Assembly (NCBI GenBank): GCA_031285815.1
Contig: JAITVM010000244.1
Location: forward strand, 1 to 8,888
Length of the DNA: 8,888 bases
Source of the DNA: Clostridiales bacterium
GTDB taxonomy: Bacteria > Bacillota > Clostridia > Lachnospirales > JAITVM01
Reading direction: 5' to 3'
The notes beneath the pieces were generated by a model. It was not told where the DNA came from. It worked only from the letters and a program-made list of their open reading frames with translations, and ran no database searches. The translations under genes and the position numbers were made by a program. Below are positions 1 through 6,481 of the stretch, in pieces. Within the stretch, counting starts at the first letter, position 1; each line of letters begins with the position of its first letter.

Positions 1-48
1 TAATTCGCCTATTACATTCTTCTTTTCTGGGCTCAGTTTTCTTCTCAT
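1..48 (-). CDS. N-terminus of an unidentified protein, possibly IS256-family transposase (partial)
   Basis: Only the first 16 codons are in the window; they read MRRKLSPEKKNVIGEL and the frame is open to the edge. The start is well supported: an ATG at 46-48 follows a GGAGGG ribosome binding site at 57-62 with an 8-nt spacer. A basic start followed by 'LSPEKK.. I..L' resembles the N-termini I recall for IS256-type transposases of Clostridia, which continue with a helix and 'A.D...ALKDLLGG'. Sixteen residues cannot prove this; a regulator or another small basic protein would fit too. A transposase here would fit the accessory character of the genes to its right. No transposon terminal repeat could be recognised between 49 and 117. 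Confidence 0.45.
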   Translation of the reverse strand, partial: MRRKLSPEKKNVIGEL

Positions 49-56
49 TATAAAAT

Positions 57-110
57 CCCTCCATTTTTTATTTTATCATGGAAGGATCCTTTTTACAGAA
101 AAATTTTTAC
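57..110 (-). promoter_or_regulatory. Possible promoter and RBS region of the left-edge gene
   Basis: Read on the minus strand, this AT-rich stretch holds TGTAAA, 16 nt further TAAAAT, and then the GGAGGG ribosome binding site. A 10-bp palindrome AAGGATCCTT lies between the two candidate promoter boxes. The ribosome binding site is clear; the promoter boxes are weak matches. Confidence 0.3.
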
Positions 111-117
111 ATGGCCA

Positions 118-165
118 AAATAAGCCGGAAATTCCACCCTACCGCGTAGAATTTTCGGCTTATTT
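118..165 (-). terminator. Long hairpin terminator after the stalk-CAP gene
   Basis: The two arms at 118-137 and 146-165 pair over 20 positions with one mismatch and one G-U pair, around an 8-nt loop. In minus-strand RNA the stem starts 30 nt after the CAP stop codon and its 3' side ends in UUAUUU followed by U and GG, so the U tract is short. On the plus strand the stem is followed by a longer T-rich run, so it may act in both directions. It most simply ends the RtcB-metalloprotease-CAP transcript and insulates the left-edge gene. Confidence 0.75.
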
Positions 166-195
166 AATTTTATCAAAGGCCTTTGGCTTAGCCTT

Positions 196-1389
196 TTATT
201 TCCTTGTTGCGAAGCACTGCGTATAATAGCCTTTTGAAGAACCGCCAACACCCAATTCATCGATATCCCTAAATAAATTAGCCCTATGCCCGTCAGACAA
301 AATCCACATATGGACTATCCTGAATGGGTCATTCGTGCCATAAGCAATATTCTCTGCCGCTGCGGAAAACTGGATGCCCCCGTCTGTAATCCGTTTATCA
401 AATGTCCTGCCATCCTGGCTTATGTGGGAAAAATAATCATTACCCGCCATATCTTCGCTATGCTTTCTAGCAACGCCCGCTAATTTAGAATTATACGTAA
501 GCGGCTTAAACCCCCTAGAAACGCGGAAGCCATTTGTAAAATCAAATATCTGCATCTCAACCTCGCTAACCGGCAAGTTCCGGGGCGCAAACCCATTAGA
601 GCTGGCCGCTATGGCTGCAATAGTACCCCTTTCATCTTCATAAAAATATAACGCATCGGCCCCAAAGTTCATATTTGGGGATGTATACCCACCACTGCCG
701 GCTTTAAAACCATTTGCGGAAAAGTTTTTTGAATTGGAAACCGCGTAGGCCAGTTGCCCGCCCTTAAACCCTAAAAATATATAACCCTTATAATCGCCAG
801 TGTATGTGTAAAACAAATCACCCGCCTCATTCTTTGCCTCCCTTTGAGGTATGCCCAAAATATTCCTGACTTCACTTGATGTTTGAAGCATTTGTACTTT
901 TTTGCCTTCAATAGTAAATTCCAAAGCTTTTGTTTGAAATTCATCTATAACCTCTGCCCCAAAATTAATATATGCAGACTTTGTTTTTGGGTCCCAGTTC
1001 GTTTGGCCGCCAAGCCCATCAGTAACAGCCCTTAAAGGGATTAGTGTCCGGTTGTTTAGTATCTGTGGCACTACCTCAAAATCATAAAATACATTCACCC
1101 CGGTATTTTTATCCGTTACCGAATAGCGTTTACTGTCAACAAACATCTTTATTTCATTTTCCTTATACCTTATATGGATAGTTTTTGGAACCGGGTCCCA
1201 TGTAACCGTTGCACCTACGGATTCAAAAATACCCCGGACCGGTACCAATAGCCGGTTATCAATAATTACTGGCCCTTGTTCTGTAAAATTCAATTTTTTG
1301 TTGTTAACAAACAAGGATGGTTGTGACGCAAAAACATCAATAATACCAAATACGCAAAAAATTACGGCAACCAAAAAAACTTTCTTCAA
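196..1389 (-). CDS. Secreted protein with copper-amine-oxidase stalk repeats and a CAP/SCP (YkwD-like) domain
   Basis: I place the start at TTG 1387-1389, preceded by AGGTGGG (1398-1404) with an 8-nt spacer. This gives 397 residues and a clean signal peptide: MKKVF, a hydrophobic core, and cleavage likely after VFA near residue 21. A TTG seven codons upstream lacks such a site. Residues about 24-143 form two copper-amine-oxidase-N-like stalk units ('RLLVPVRGIFESVGATVTWD' and 'RTLIPLRAVTDGLGGQTNWD'), which anchor or space proteins at Gram-positive surfaces. Residues about 165-230 match the CAP-associated domain. Residues about 275-395 are the CAP domain, with YFSH, ENIAYG and GHRANL and the typical C-terminal 'YYTQ.F'. 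Bacterial CAP proteins are extracellular and mostly of unknown biochemistry. It is last in a likely operon, 43 nt after the metalloprotease gene. Confidence 0.88.
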   Translation of the reverse strand: MKKVFLVAVIFCVFGIIDVFASQPSLFVNNKKLNFTEQGPVIIDNRLLVPVRGIFESVGATVTWDPVPKTIHIRYKENEIKMFVDSKRYSVTDKNTGVNVFYDFEVVPQILNNRTLIPLRAVTDGLGGQTNWDPKTKSAYINFGAEVIDEFQTKALEFTIEGKKVQMLQTSSEVRNILGIPQREAKNEAGDLFYTYTGDYKGYIFLGFKGGQLAYAVSNSKNFSANGFKAGSGGYTSPNMNFGADALYFYEDERGTIAAIAASSNGFAPRNLPVSEVEMQIFDFTNGFRVSRGFKPLTYNSKLAGVARKHSEDMAGNDYFSHISQDGRTFDKRITDGGIQFSAAAENIAYGTNDPFRIVHMWILSDGHRANLFRDIDELGVGGSSKGYYTQCFATRK

Positions 1390-1432
1390 TTTTAATACCC
1401 ACCTCTTCAAACACTAAACAATATGCTTTATT

Positions 1433-2497
1433 TTAAGTTTGCTGGCTATTTGTTAGGCGCTCATGCCTAACCACAGGTGATTTTTTAAACAAAAAATAGT
1501 AATCTGTATACCTTTGCAATTTATTTGTCTTAAATGCCTCTAAAACCATCTCTATGTCATTTGGCGTTACTATGCTAGAATTATCCCTCATAATAAACCG
1601 GCCTGGGGTCTCGGGGGTTATAGGCGCGGCATCCTGCCATATATCTTTATATGCATCGCCCAGCCCCAACAAATGCCCAAATTCATGCGCTGCCAATTGT
1701 GCAAACCTGTCATAAGAATAATAAACATTTTTTTGATAAGCATAGCAAAAAACTGCGTTTAAAATATTCCCGCCTATCCCCCATAATATATTATAAGGGG
1801 CAAAGCCACGGCCTTTATTGCCAATAAAAAAATTGATTGGCCGCCCATGTTTATTTCGGGGTTTTATTTTTTCATGCCCTATATTAACCACTACATCGAC
1901 ATATGGCATCCCAAAAAAATCATAGGGCGGGTTTTCGAAATACCGGCCCTGCCAAATGTTAATTATACCTTTCATAGCCACATCTTTATATGTCTCACCC
2001 ATATCTTCAAAACAATTCCCACAGCACGCCCCACGGAAGCCAAAATTCGCGGCTATTTCAATACGGCTGCCCTTCCGGGTAAGCTTTATCGGGGCTTTAG
2101 ACATTTTATTATTTATCACAACATAATAAATACCCTCATGGCTATCAAACCAATAACTAACATATTCCCAATCATTATGGTAAGCAATTGCTTCTTCAAG
2201 AAATTCGAATTTCCTAAAATACCTGTGCCCCCTGCTAATTACTTTGACTTTCCCGCCTAAATATAAAAAACTGCCATTAACCCTCTTGCCATTTAAATAT
2301 ACTACAGTTTCCACGTCGCCTGAATGGGGCTTATCAAAAGTAATAACAGAAAAATCAGGGTAATTTTGATTCTTGGGGCTACTGGAACTGCCCCCAAAAT
2401 TTTGATTAAAACCGGCCCCGCCATTAGCCCAACTAACCCCCGCTTCAGCACCGCTGATTATAAATGGGATATCCCTAGAATAAATGCCCTTAAACAT
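1433..2497 (-). CDS. Metzincin-like zinc metalloprotease, no visible signal peptide
   Basis: The ATG at 2495-2497 follows GAGGG with a 5-nt spacer; the product has 354 residues. Residues 271-281 read HEFGHLLGLGD, the HExxHxxGxxH/D zinc site of metzincins with Asp in the third ligand position (as in snapalysin-type enzymes). A likely Met-turn follows at 'FIMRDN' (Met303), then 'VTPNDIEMVLEAF'. So the catalytic centre looks intact and the protein should be an endopeptidase. The first 260 residues are not a domain I recognise. They include a Gly/Ser/Asn-rich stretch at about 25-45 and a Cys cluster 'ACCGNCF' near 157-163 that could bind metal or form disulfides. I see no signal peptide or membrane segment, which is odd for a metzincin and its secreted neighbour. 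It lies 33 nt after the rtcB-like gene, so the two are probably co-transcribed. Confidence 0.75.
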   Translation of the reverse strand: MFKGIYSRDIPFIISGAEAGVSWANGGAGFNQNFGGSSSSPKNQNYPDFSVITFDKPHSGDVETVVYLNGKRVNGSFLYLGGKVKVISRGHRYFRKFEFLEEAIAYHNDWEYVSYWFDSHEGIYYVVINNKMSKAPIKLTRKGSRIEIAANFGFRGACCGNCFEDMGETYKDVAMKGIINIWQGRYFENPPYDFFGMPYVDVVVNIGHEKIKPRNKHGRPINFFIGNKGRGFAPYNILWGIGGNILNAVFCYAYQKNVYYSYDRFAQLAAHEFGHLLGLGDAYKDIWQDAAPITPETPGRFIMRDNSSIVTPNDIEMVLEAFKTNKLQRYTDYYFLFKKSPVVRHERLTNSQQT

Positions 2498-2530
2498 AAG
2501 TACCCTCTTCTATAGCAATAAATTATTTGC

Positions 2531-3586
2531 CTAGCCTTTATAAGTAATAAGTGGGCGCATTGTAGCAATAATTTCAATTAGCCCATATTCTATTAAGATT
2601 TCAATAATTGTATTTATATTTTTATAAACCTCAGGGGCCTCTTTGTACAGCAAATTTGTGTTGTGGCACACAACCTGGCTCTTTAACCCAGTGTGCCTAA
2701 CAGTATCCCTCGTATATTTATCCGCTACCTTGCCAATACATACGCTCCTGGCCCATTTTCTGCCCGCCCCATGTGAAAGCGAGTAGCCAGAAAATTGTGG
2801 CTCGCCAATAGGCTTCACTATATAAGTCAACGTGCCACGGGAACCGGGTATAATAACAGGCCCACCTGTATTTGCAACGGCCCCTTTGCGGTGTATAAAT
2901 AAAGGGCCCTTATTTTCTATATAATTGTGGCTACAATCTAAAACGCAATTTAACTGCTGGGTGTAGCCAAGCCAATCAATTAACTTCCCGGCTACAATTT
3001 CACGGTTTTTCTTAGCCCAAAATATAGCATCCTTTTGGCACAATAGGTATTCCACTGCTTCTAGTGAAAAAGCTTCATAGCCTTCTGTTTTATTAAACTC
3101 TGAATATATTTTTTGGCCGTAACCACGGGAACCTGAGTGTATTAAAACAAATACATCTTTTTTATCAGCTTTTAAAGCTTCAAATTCATCTTCTAAAAAA
3201 ACCTCTTCGATTTTTTGAAACTCAACAAAATGGTTCCCGCCACCGATTGTACCTAAATCCCGGATTGGCGAGTCAAAACTGCCCCCTGTTTCAATACACG
3301 CTAATTCTTTAATATAGTTTAAACGTGTTACCCATTTATCCATGTTAAATTTTTTTAATTTTATATTTGAATCAAACAGCGACATTCCACAGCCTATATC
3401 ATTGCCTATCAAATGTGGGTAAATATAGTTATCGCAAACCACCGAAACACCTACCGGCGTTTTCCCTGGGTGTAAATCCGGCAAGCCTACTGCTTGTACA
3501 ACATGGCCATATTCCGCTACATTTTTAAGTTGGCTTATTGCCTCAGACTCAATCCAATTCTTATCCCCTGTTATCAGTGTATACAT
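2531..3586 (-). CDS. RtcB-like RNA ligase, RtcB2 (release-factor-H-coupled) type
   Basis: RtcB enzymes join RNA 2',3'-cyclic phosphate or 3'-phosphate ends to 5'-OH ends with GTP and Mn2+. The 351-residue product has the family's landmarks in order: 'GLPDLHPG' (34-41), 'GNDIGCG' with metal ligand Cys66, 'GGGNHFVEFQ' (115-124), 'HSGSRG' (150-155), 'SHNYIE' (219-224), 'HRKGA' (232-236), 'PGSRG' (247-251), 'SHGAGR' with His272 as the expected guanylylated residue, and a C-terminal 'MRPL..YKG'. Compact length and the start 'GDKNWIESEAI.QL' match the RtcB2 subgroup, usually paired with peptide chain release factor homologue PrfH in ribosome repair. No prfH is visible in the window. The start is ATG after AGGGGG with a short spacer. 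It is the first gene of a likely operon with the metalloprotease and CAP genes, 120 nt after the restriction gene. Confidence 0.88.
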   Translation of the reverse strand: MYTLITGDKNWIESEAISQLKNVAEYGHVVQAVGLPDLHPGKTPVGVSVVCDNYIYPHLIGNDIGCGMSLFDSNIKLKKFNMDKWVTRLNYIKELACIETGGSFDSPIRDLGTIGGGNHFVEFQKIEEVFLEDEFEALKADKKDVFVLIHSGSRGYGQKIYSEFNKTEGYEAFSLEAVEYLLCQKDAIFWAKKNREIVAGKLIDWLGYTQQLNCVLDCSHNYIENKGPLFIHRKGAVANTGGPVIIPGSRGTLTYIVKPIGEPQFSGYSLSHGAGRKWARSVCIGKVADKYTRDTVRHTGLKSQVVCHNTNLLYKEAPEVYKNINTIIEILIEYGLIEIIATMRPLITYKG

Positions 3587-3706
3587 AAATCCCCCTTCGT
3601 TAGCTTACCTTAACGTTTACTATATCAAACGATGCTTAAATAAAAACCACAAGATAGTTACTAAAACATTGAAATGATTTTTAGCCCATTGTTCTTAATA
3701 CTATGT
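3587..3706 (-). other. Intergenic region between endonuclease and rtcB-like genes
   Basis: I see no convincing terminator after the endonuclease stop; the best inverted pair (AAACAT and ATGTTT on the minus strand) encloses a loop of about 30 nt. A weak -10-like TATAGT lies on the minus strand about 35-40 nt before the rtcB-like start, without a good -35. Read-through from the restriction operon into the rtcB-like gene is therefore possible, as is a weak promoter of its own. Confidence 0.35.
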
Positions 3707-4636
3707 TTACCATGGCTCGATTTGCGTATGGAGTGATTCTGGGACCCCAATAAGCTGCACATCAAATTTTAATGAAGGCTCTACATATGTGTCAGCATTA
3801 TGGATACGAAATGTTAGGGCCCAACCATTGTCAAAAGTAAGGGCAACCGTATTTTTAGATGTATTGTTATTTATTTTTTTATAGCTTATATCATAAATTT
3901 TTGTTGGCAGCTTAAGCTGCGCTACCTTAATAAGCGGTTTTTGTTTTTTGCTTGGCTTGTTTAATGTCCCGAAAATATTGTAAGCCTGAACTTGGGTCAA
4001 TTTTTTAGAGTCCTTTGTTATCACTTTATAAAAATCATATTTGCCAAGCAAATACGATAATAAAAGCGGCGGGATTTCTTGTTTATATTTAAAGCCGAGC
4101 CATTTAAGCTCCGTTTGAAATGCATCTAAAAGAGGTTTATAAACCGCGCCTTCTTTATCTTTAATTTCCGACCACTTCTTTCCCTTCATCTGTTCGAGCT
4201 CGTTAAAAAGTGGTTTAACCTGGCTAAAATAATTATCTGAACAAGGTTTATCAAACCAGCGCAGGCCAAAATCTATATCTTTTGAGAGCCGCGAATGTTT
4301 TACGGCTGTATGGTTATGTTTACAAGAAACCCCAACCCCCCAGCTTCCGGAACTAATCAAAACATCCCGCACATCCCCCGCTATGCCTTTAGAATCCTCC
4401 TGTAAGGATAATTGCACCCCTTCATTAAACATAGGCTCCAGCCCTTTAATTATCCTTATTGCTGCCGCTGCCGCTTTATCCATTTTATTTCTTAGTTCTG
4501 TGGCCGAACCTTCATAAAACGAAAACGCTTTTTCAACTGAAGGGTTTTTTTGAATATTGGTGTTTGGAAAACTATTGTATAAAGAAATAAGGCAAGCATA
4601 TTCAAAAGCTTTGCCTTTTTGTGTCTGCCCTGGCAT
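3707..4636 (-). CDS. Type II restriction endonuclease, HaeIII family (probable GGCC cutter)
   Basis: This 309-residue protein should cut unmodified DNA while its neighbour protects the host. It resembles the HaeIII endonuclease family (RE_HaeIII) in length and motifs: an N-terminal 'GKAFEYACL', the centre 'GDVRDVLI' (87-94) then 'WGVGVSCKHNH' (99-109), and 'AVKHSRLS..IDFG..WF'. A C-terminal 'PSLKFDVQLIGVP' also fits. The Asp pair at 88/91 followed by S-C-Lys106 looks like a PD-(D/E)xK site in which the middle acidic residue is replaced. The ATG at 4634-4636 lies 2 nt after the methyltransferase stop, and its ribosome binding site AGGAAGGTG sits inside the end of that gene, so translation is probably coupled. 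GGCC specificity is inferred from the family and from the partner's recognition domain. The gene looks intact. Confidence 0.83.
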   Translation of the reverse strand: MPGQTQKGKAFEYACLISLYNSFPNTNIQKNPSVEKAFSFYEGSATELRNKMDKAAAAAIRIIKGLEPMFNEGVQLSLQEDSKGIAGDVRDVLISSGSWGVGVSCKHNHTAVKHSRLSKDIDFGLRWFDKPCSDNYFSQVKPLFNELEQMKGKKWSEIKDKEGAVYKPLLDAFQTELKWLGFKYKQEIPPLLLSYLLGKYDFYKVITKDSKKLTQVQAYNIFGTLNKPSKKQKPLIKVAQLKLPTKIYDISYKKINNNTSKNTVALTFDNGWALTFRIHNADTYVEPSLKFDVQLIGVPESLHTQIEPW

Positions 4637-4638
4637 CC

Positions 4639-5616
4639 TTACACCTTCCTTTTAGAAATTCGGTGCCTGTTATTTAGTATTGCCTCAACATTCCCCGCAA
4701 TTACCTCTGCCAGTTTTACTGGCACGGCATTGCCAATTTGTTTATATTTGCTGGTTAAGTTGCCAACAAACTCAAGACCTTTAGGAAATGTTTGAATCGC
4801 CGCTGCTTCCTGCCAGCTAAACCGCCGGGTTATGCCGTTTCCAAAAACCCAATTATCTTCGCCCAATTTAACCATATCCGGCGACGACGGGTGCAGCGCT
4901 ACTTGCTTGCCCATAGCAGTAATAGTGTATGATACCTCATCCCATTTGCGTTTGCGGTTGCGGCTCATATAACGGGTTGAAAATGAAGATTGGCAAATAT
5001 CGGCAGGTTTTGGTTGTGGCAAACCTTCTAGTGCCTCGCGGAGCGTAACTTTATACCCAAAAGGTTTTGGGAACTCGTAATCTTTTATTTTTAAATCCTT
5101 CCTAAAGCCTATCATTATAACGCGCCACCTATCTTGCGGCACACCATAATCTGCAGCGTTTACAAGCTGTGGGAAAACGTCATAACCACGTGCAGAAAAA
5201 TCTTCTATTATAGCCTCTAAAATCATCCCATCCCCAAGGGTTAATATCCCTTTAACATTCTCTGCTACAAAAATGCTTGGCTGCTTCATTTCGACCAGTT
5301 TAACAAAATGCTTATATAATATATTCCTTACATCGTCAATTTTTCTAGGGCCTGCCAAAGAAAAGCCTTGGCAGGGGAACCCGCCTGAAATAACATCAGT
5401 AGCCGGTATTTCAGAAAAATCTACCTTGCTGATATCGCCACATACAACCTCTGCGTCTGACCAAATCCTATGGGTCCCACAAGCATCTTTATCTATGTCG
5501 TTTGCCCAAATAGTTTTAATGCCTTTGTTGCTAAAACCAATATCAAGCCCGCCGGCACCAGAAAATAGCGATACCATTGTATAATTATTATTTAAATCAA
5601 TTATTTTGCCGCCCAA
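4639..5616 (-). CDS. C5-cytosine DNA methyltransferase of the restriction-modification pair (probable GGCC)
   Basis: The enzyme transfers a methyl group from S-adenosylmethionine to carbon 5 of cytosine. With the TTG start at 5614-5616 (AGGGGG 6 nt upstream) it has 325 residues. The frame also offers a TTG five codons earlier, which lacks a usable site, and an ATG at 5577 directly before motif I, also without one. Motifs in order: FSGAGG (18-23, motif I), PCQ with catalytic Cys82 (IV), ENV (119-121, VI), QDRWR (161-165, VIII), 'RRFSWQEAAAIQTFP' (IX) and GNAVPV (295-300, X). The target recognition region has 'MSRNRKRKW' (217-225) and 'A.GKQVALHP', which closely echoes the same region of M.HaeIII as I remember it and supports GGCC. 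It is the first gene of the operon, so the methylase is made before the endonuclease. No controller gene is seen. Confidence 0.92.
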   Translation of the reverse strand: MGGKIIDLNNNYTMVSLFSGAGGLDIGFSNKGIKTIWANDIDKDACGTHRIWSDAEVVCGDISKVDFSEIPATDVISGGFPCQGFSLAGPRKIDDVRNILYKHFVKLVEMKQPSIFVAENVKGILTLGDGMILEAIIEDFSARGYDVFPQLVNAADYGVPQDRWRVIMIGFRKDLKIKDYEFPKPFGYKVTLREALEGLPQPKPADICQSSFSTRYMSRNRKRKWDEVSYTITAMGKQVALHPSSPDMVKLGEDNWVFGNGITRRFSWQEAAAIQTFPKGLEFVGNLTSKYKQIGNAVPVKLAEVIAGNVEAILNNRHRISKRKV

Positions 5617-5700
5617 TAAAATCCCCCTCAACCCGGAGCCCGAAAATTTTTGCTAAATTATTGGTACCCAACCGTTTTTATTTTTTATTTCCCTAATATT

Positions 5701-5744
5701 ATTATATCATAACTCTACTCAGCTATCTATTTACAAGTTGAGTA
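5701..5744 (-). promoter_or_regulatory. Promoter of the restriction-modification operon with a candidate operator
   Basis: On the minus strand a perfect extended -10, TGATATAAT, occupies 5701-5709, about 85 nt before the methyltransferase start. No good -35 is present at 5724-5729. That position is instead flanked by an inverted repeat: TACTCAACT and AGCTGAGTA (5736-5744 and 5716-5724), complementary at 8 of 9 positions with an 11-nt spacer and 20 bp between arm centres. This spacing suits a dimeric DNA-binding protein. The promoter call is fairly safe; the operator role is inference. Confidence 0.55.
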
Positions 5745-5763
5745 ATTTTTATTTTATCCAAAT

Positions 5764-5795
5764 AAAAAAAGCCAGATAAAATACCCTATCCAGCT
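5764..5795 (-). terminator. Rho-independent terminator after the small membrane protein gene
   Basis: In minus-strand RNA, AGCUGGAUA pairs with UAUCUGGCU over 9 positions including two adjacent G-U pairs, with an 8-nt loop, and a U run follows at once. It begins 17 nt after the stop codon of the membrane protein gene and separates it from the restriction-modification operon. Confidence 0.75.
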
Positions 5796-5811
5796 AACGC
5801 GGCTAATATCG

Positions 5812-6195
5812 TTATTCATCATCTTGCCCTTCTGCCTCATAAATTACATTATTTTTTCTTATTATAATATACATAATTACCAGTGCGATGGTAGGGATAT
5901 TTAAAAGCAATGACAACACTATGTATGCCCCAGATACATCCGGCTTAGGGTTAACTGTCTCTAACAGCTCACGGACTTGCCTGCCGTCGGGCGTTGTTAC
6001 TATCGTATATTCTTGGCCTTTGCTATTTGTATCAGGTTTTATATTGTTTATTACGCCAAATATAGAAACTGCTAAAAATAAAAATGGCAGTATAAGCCCT
6101 AAATATCTGTTGGCGTGGCCTGAAAGCTTAACCTGCAGAAAAATAACAACTGAAAATAAAATCAACAAAACAAGAAAAGTAATGGCTATCTCCAA
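5812..6195 (-). CDS. Small membrane protein with three predicted helices, unknown function
   Basis: I choose the TTG at 6193-6195, because GGGGG lies 7 nt upstream and the protein then opens directly with a membrane helix. The same frame runs 34 codons further to an ATG at 6297, but that start has no comparable site and would add a poorly structured leader. The 127-residue product has hydrophobic helices at about 3-22, 31-50 and 89-112. A hydrophilic segment of about 38 residues lies between the second and third (containing 'TTPDGRQVRELLE'), and the tail is acidic, ending QDDE. I do not recognise the family. It is apparently monocistronic, with its own terminator and about 290 nt to the flagellin gene upstream, so no functional link to either neighbour is evident. 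Confidence 0.7.
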   Translation of the reverse strand: MEIAITFLVLLILFSVVIFLQVKLSGHANRYLGLILPFLFLAVSIFGVINNIKPDTNSKGQEYTIVTTPDGRQVRELLETVNPKPDVSGAYIVLSLLLNIPTIALVIMYIIIRKNNVIYEAEGQDDE

Positions 6196-6396
6196 ACTAT
6201 TACCCCCTAAATAATAGAACAATAAGTAATGGCAAATTACATAAACCTTACTGTTACTATCATATAGTACCTTAAAGTAGTTACATTTTGATGACATTAC
6301 AATTTTTGTTTTGGCAAAAACTACTTATGTAACAAAAGTGTGCTTTTACCCTTGCGTAACCCTAATAAAAAACCATGCAGCCAAATTTAAAAGCCT
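6196..6396 (-). other. Intergenic region upstream of the small membrane protein
   Basis: AT-rich with no convincing gene in either direction. On the minus strand a TATGAT box about 60 nt before the TTG start could be a -10 element, but the hexamer 17 nt before it is a poor -35. I see no SigD-type promoter and no other clear signal. Confidence 0.3.
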
Positions 6397-6440
6397 TAAT
6401 AAAACTTAAGCCAACAAACTTATTTTTAAGCCTGTTGGCT
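6397..6440 (-). terminator. Terminator of the flagellin pair
   Basis: The arms at 6409-6422 and 6427-6440 form a 14-bp stem in RNA (two G-U pairs) around an AAAA or UUUU tetraloop. In minus-strand RNA it is followed by UAAGUUUUAUU. It starts about 40 nt after the stop of the downstream flagellin and is the only strong hairpin after the tandem genes, so it probably ends a two-gene flagellin transcript. Confidence 0.8.
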
Positions 6441-6481
6441 ATAGCCCCAGCTGAAACTAATCTAAAACAATTATAATACGC

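Noticed and set aside
1847..2260. A 137-codon plus-strand frame opposite the metalloprotease gene
   Set aside because: It lies antisense to a gene with an intact zinc motif and has no recognisable motif, promoter or ribosome binding site.
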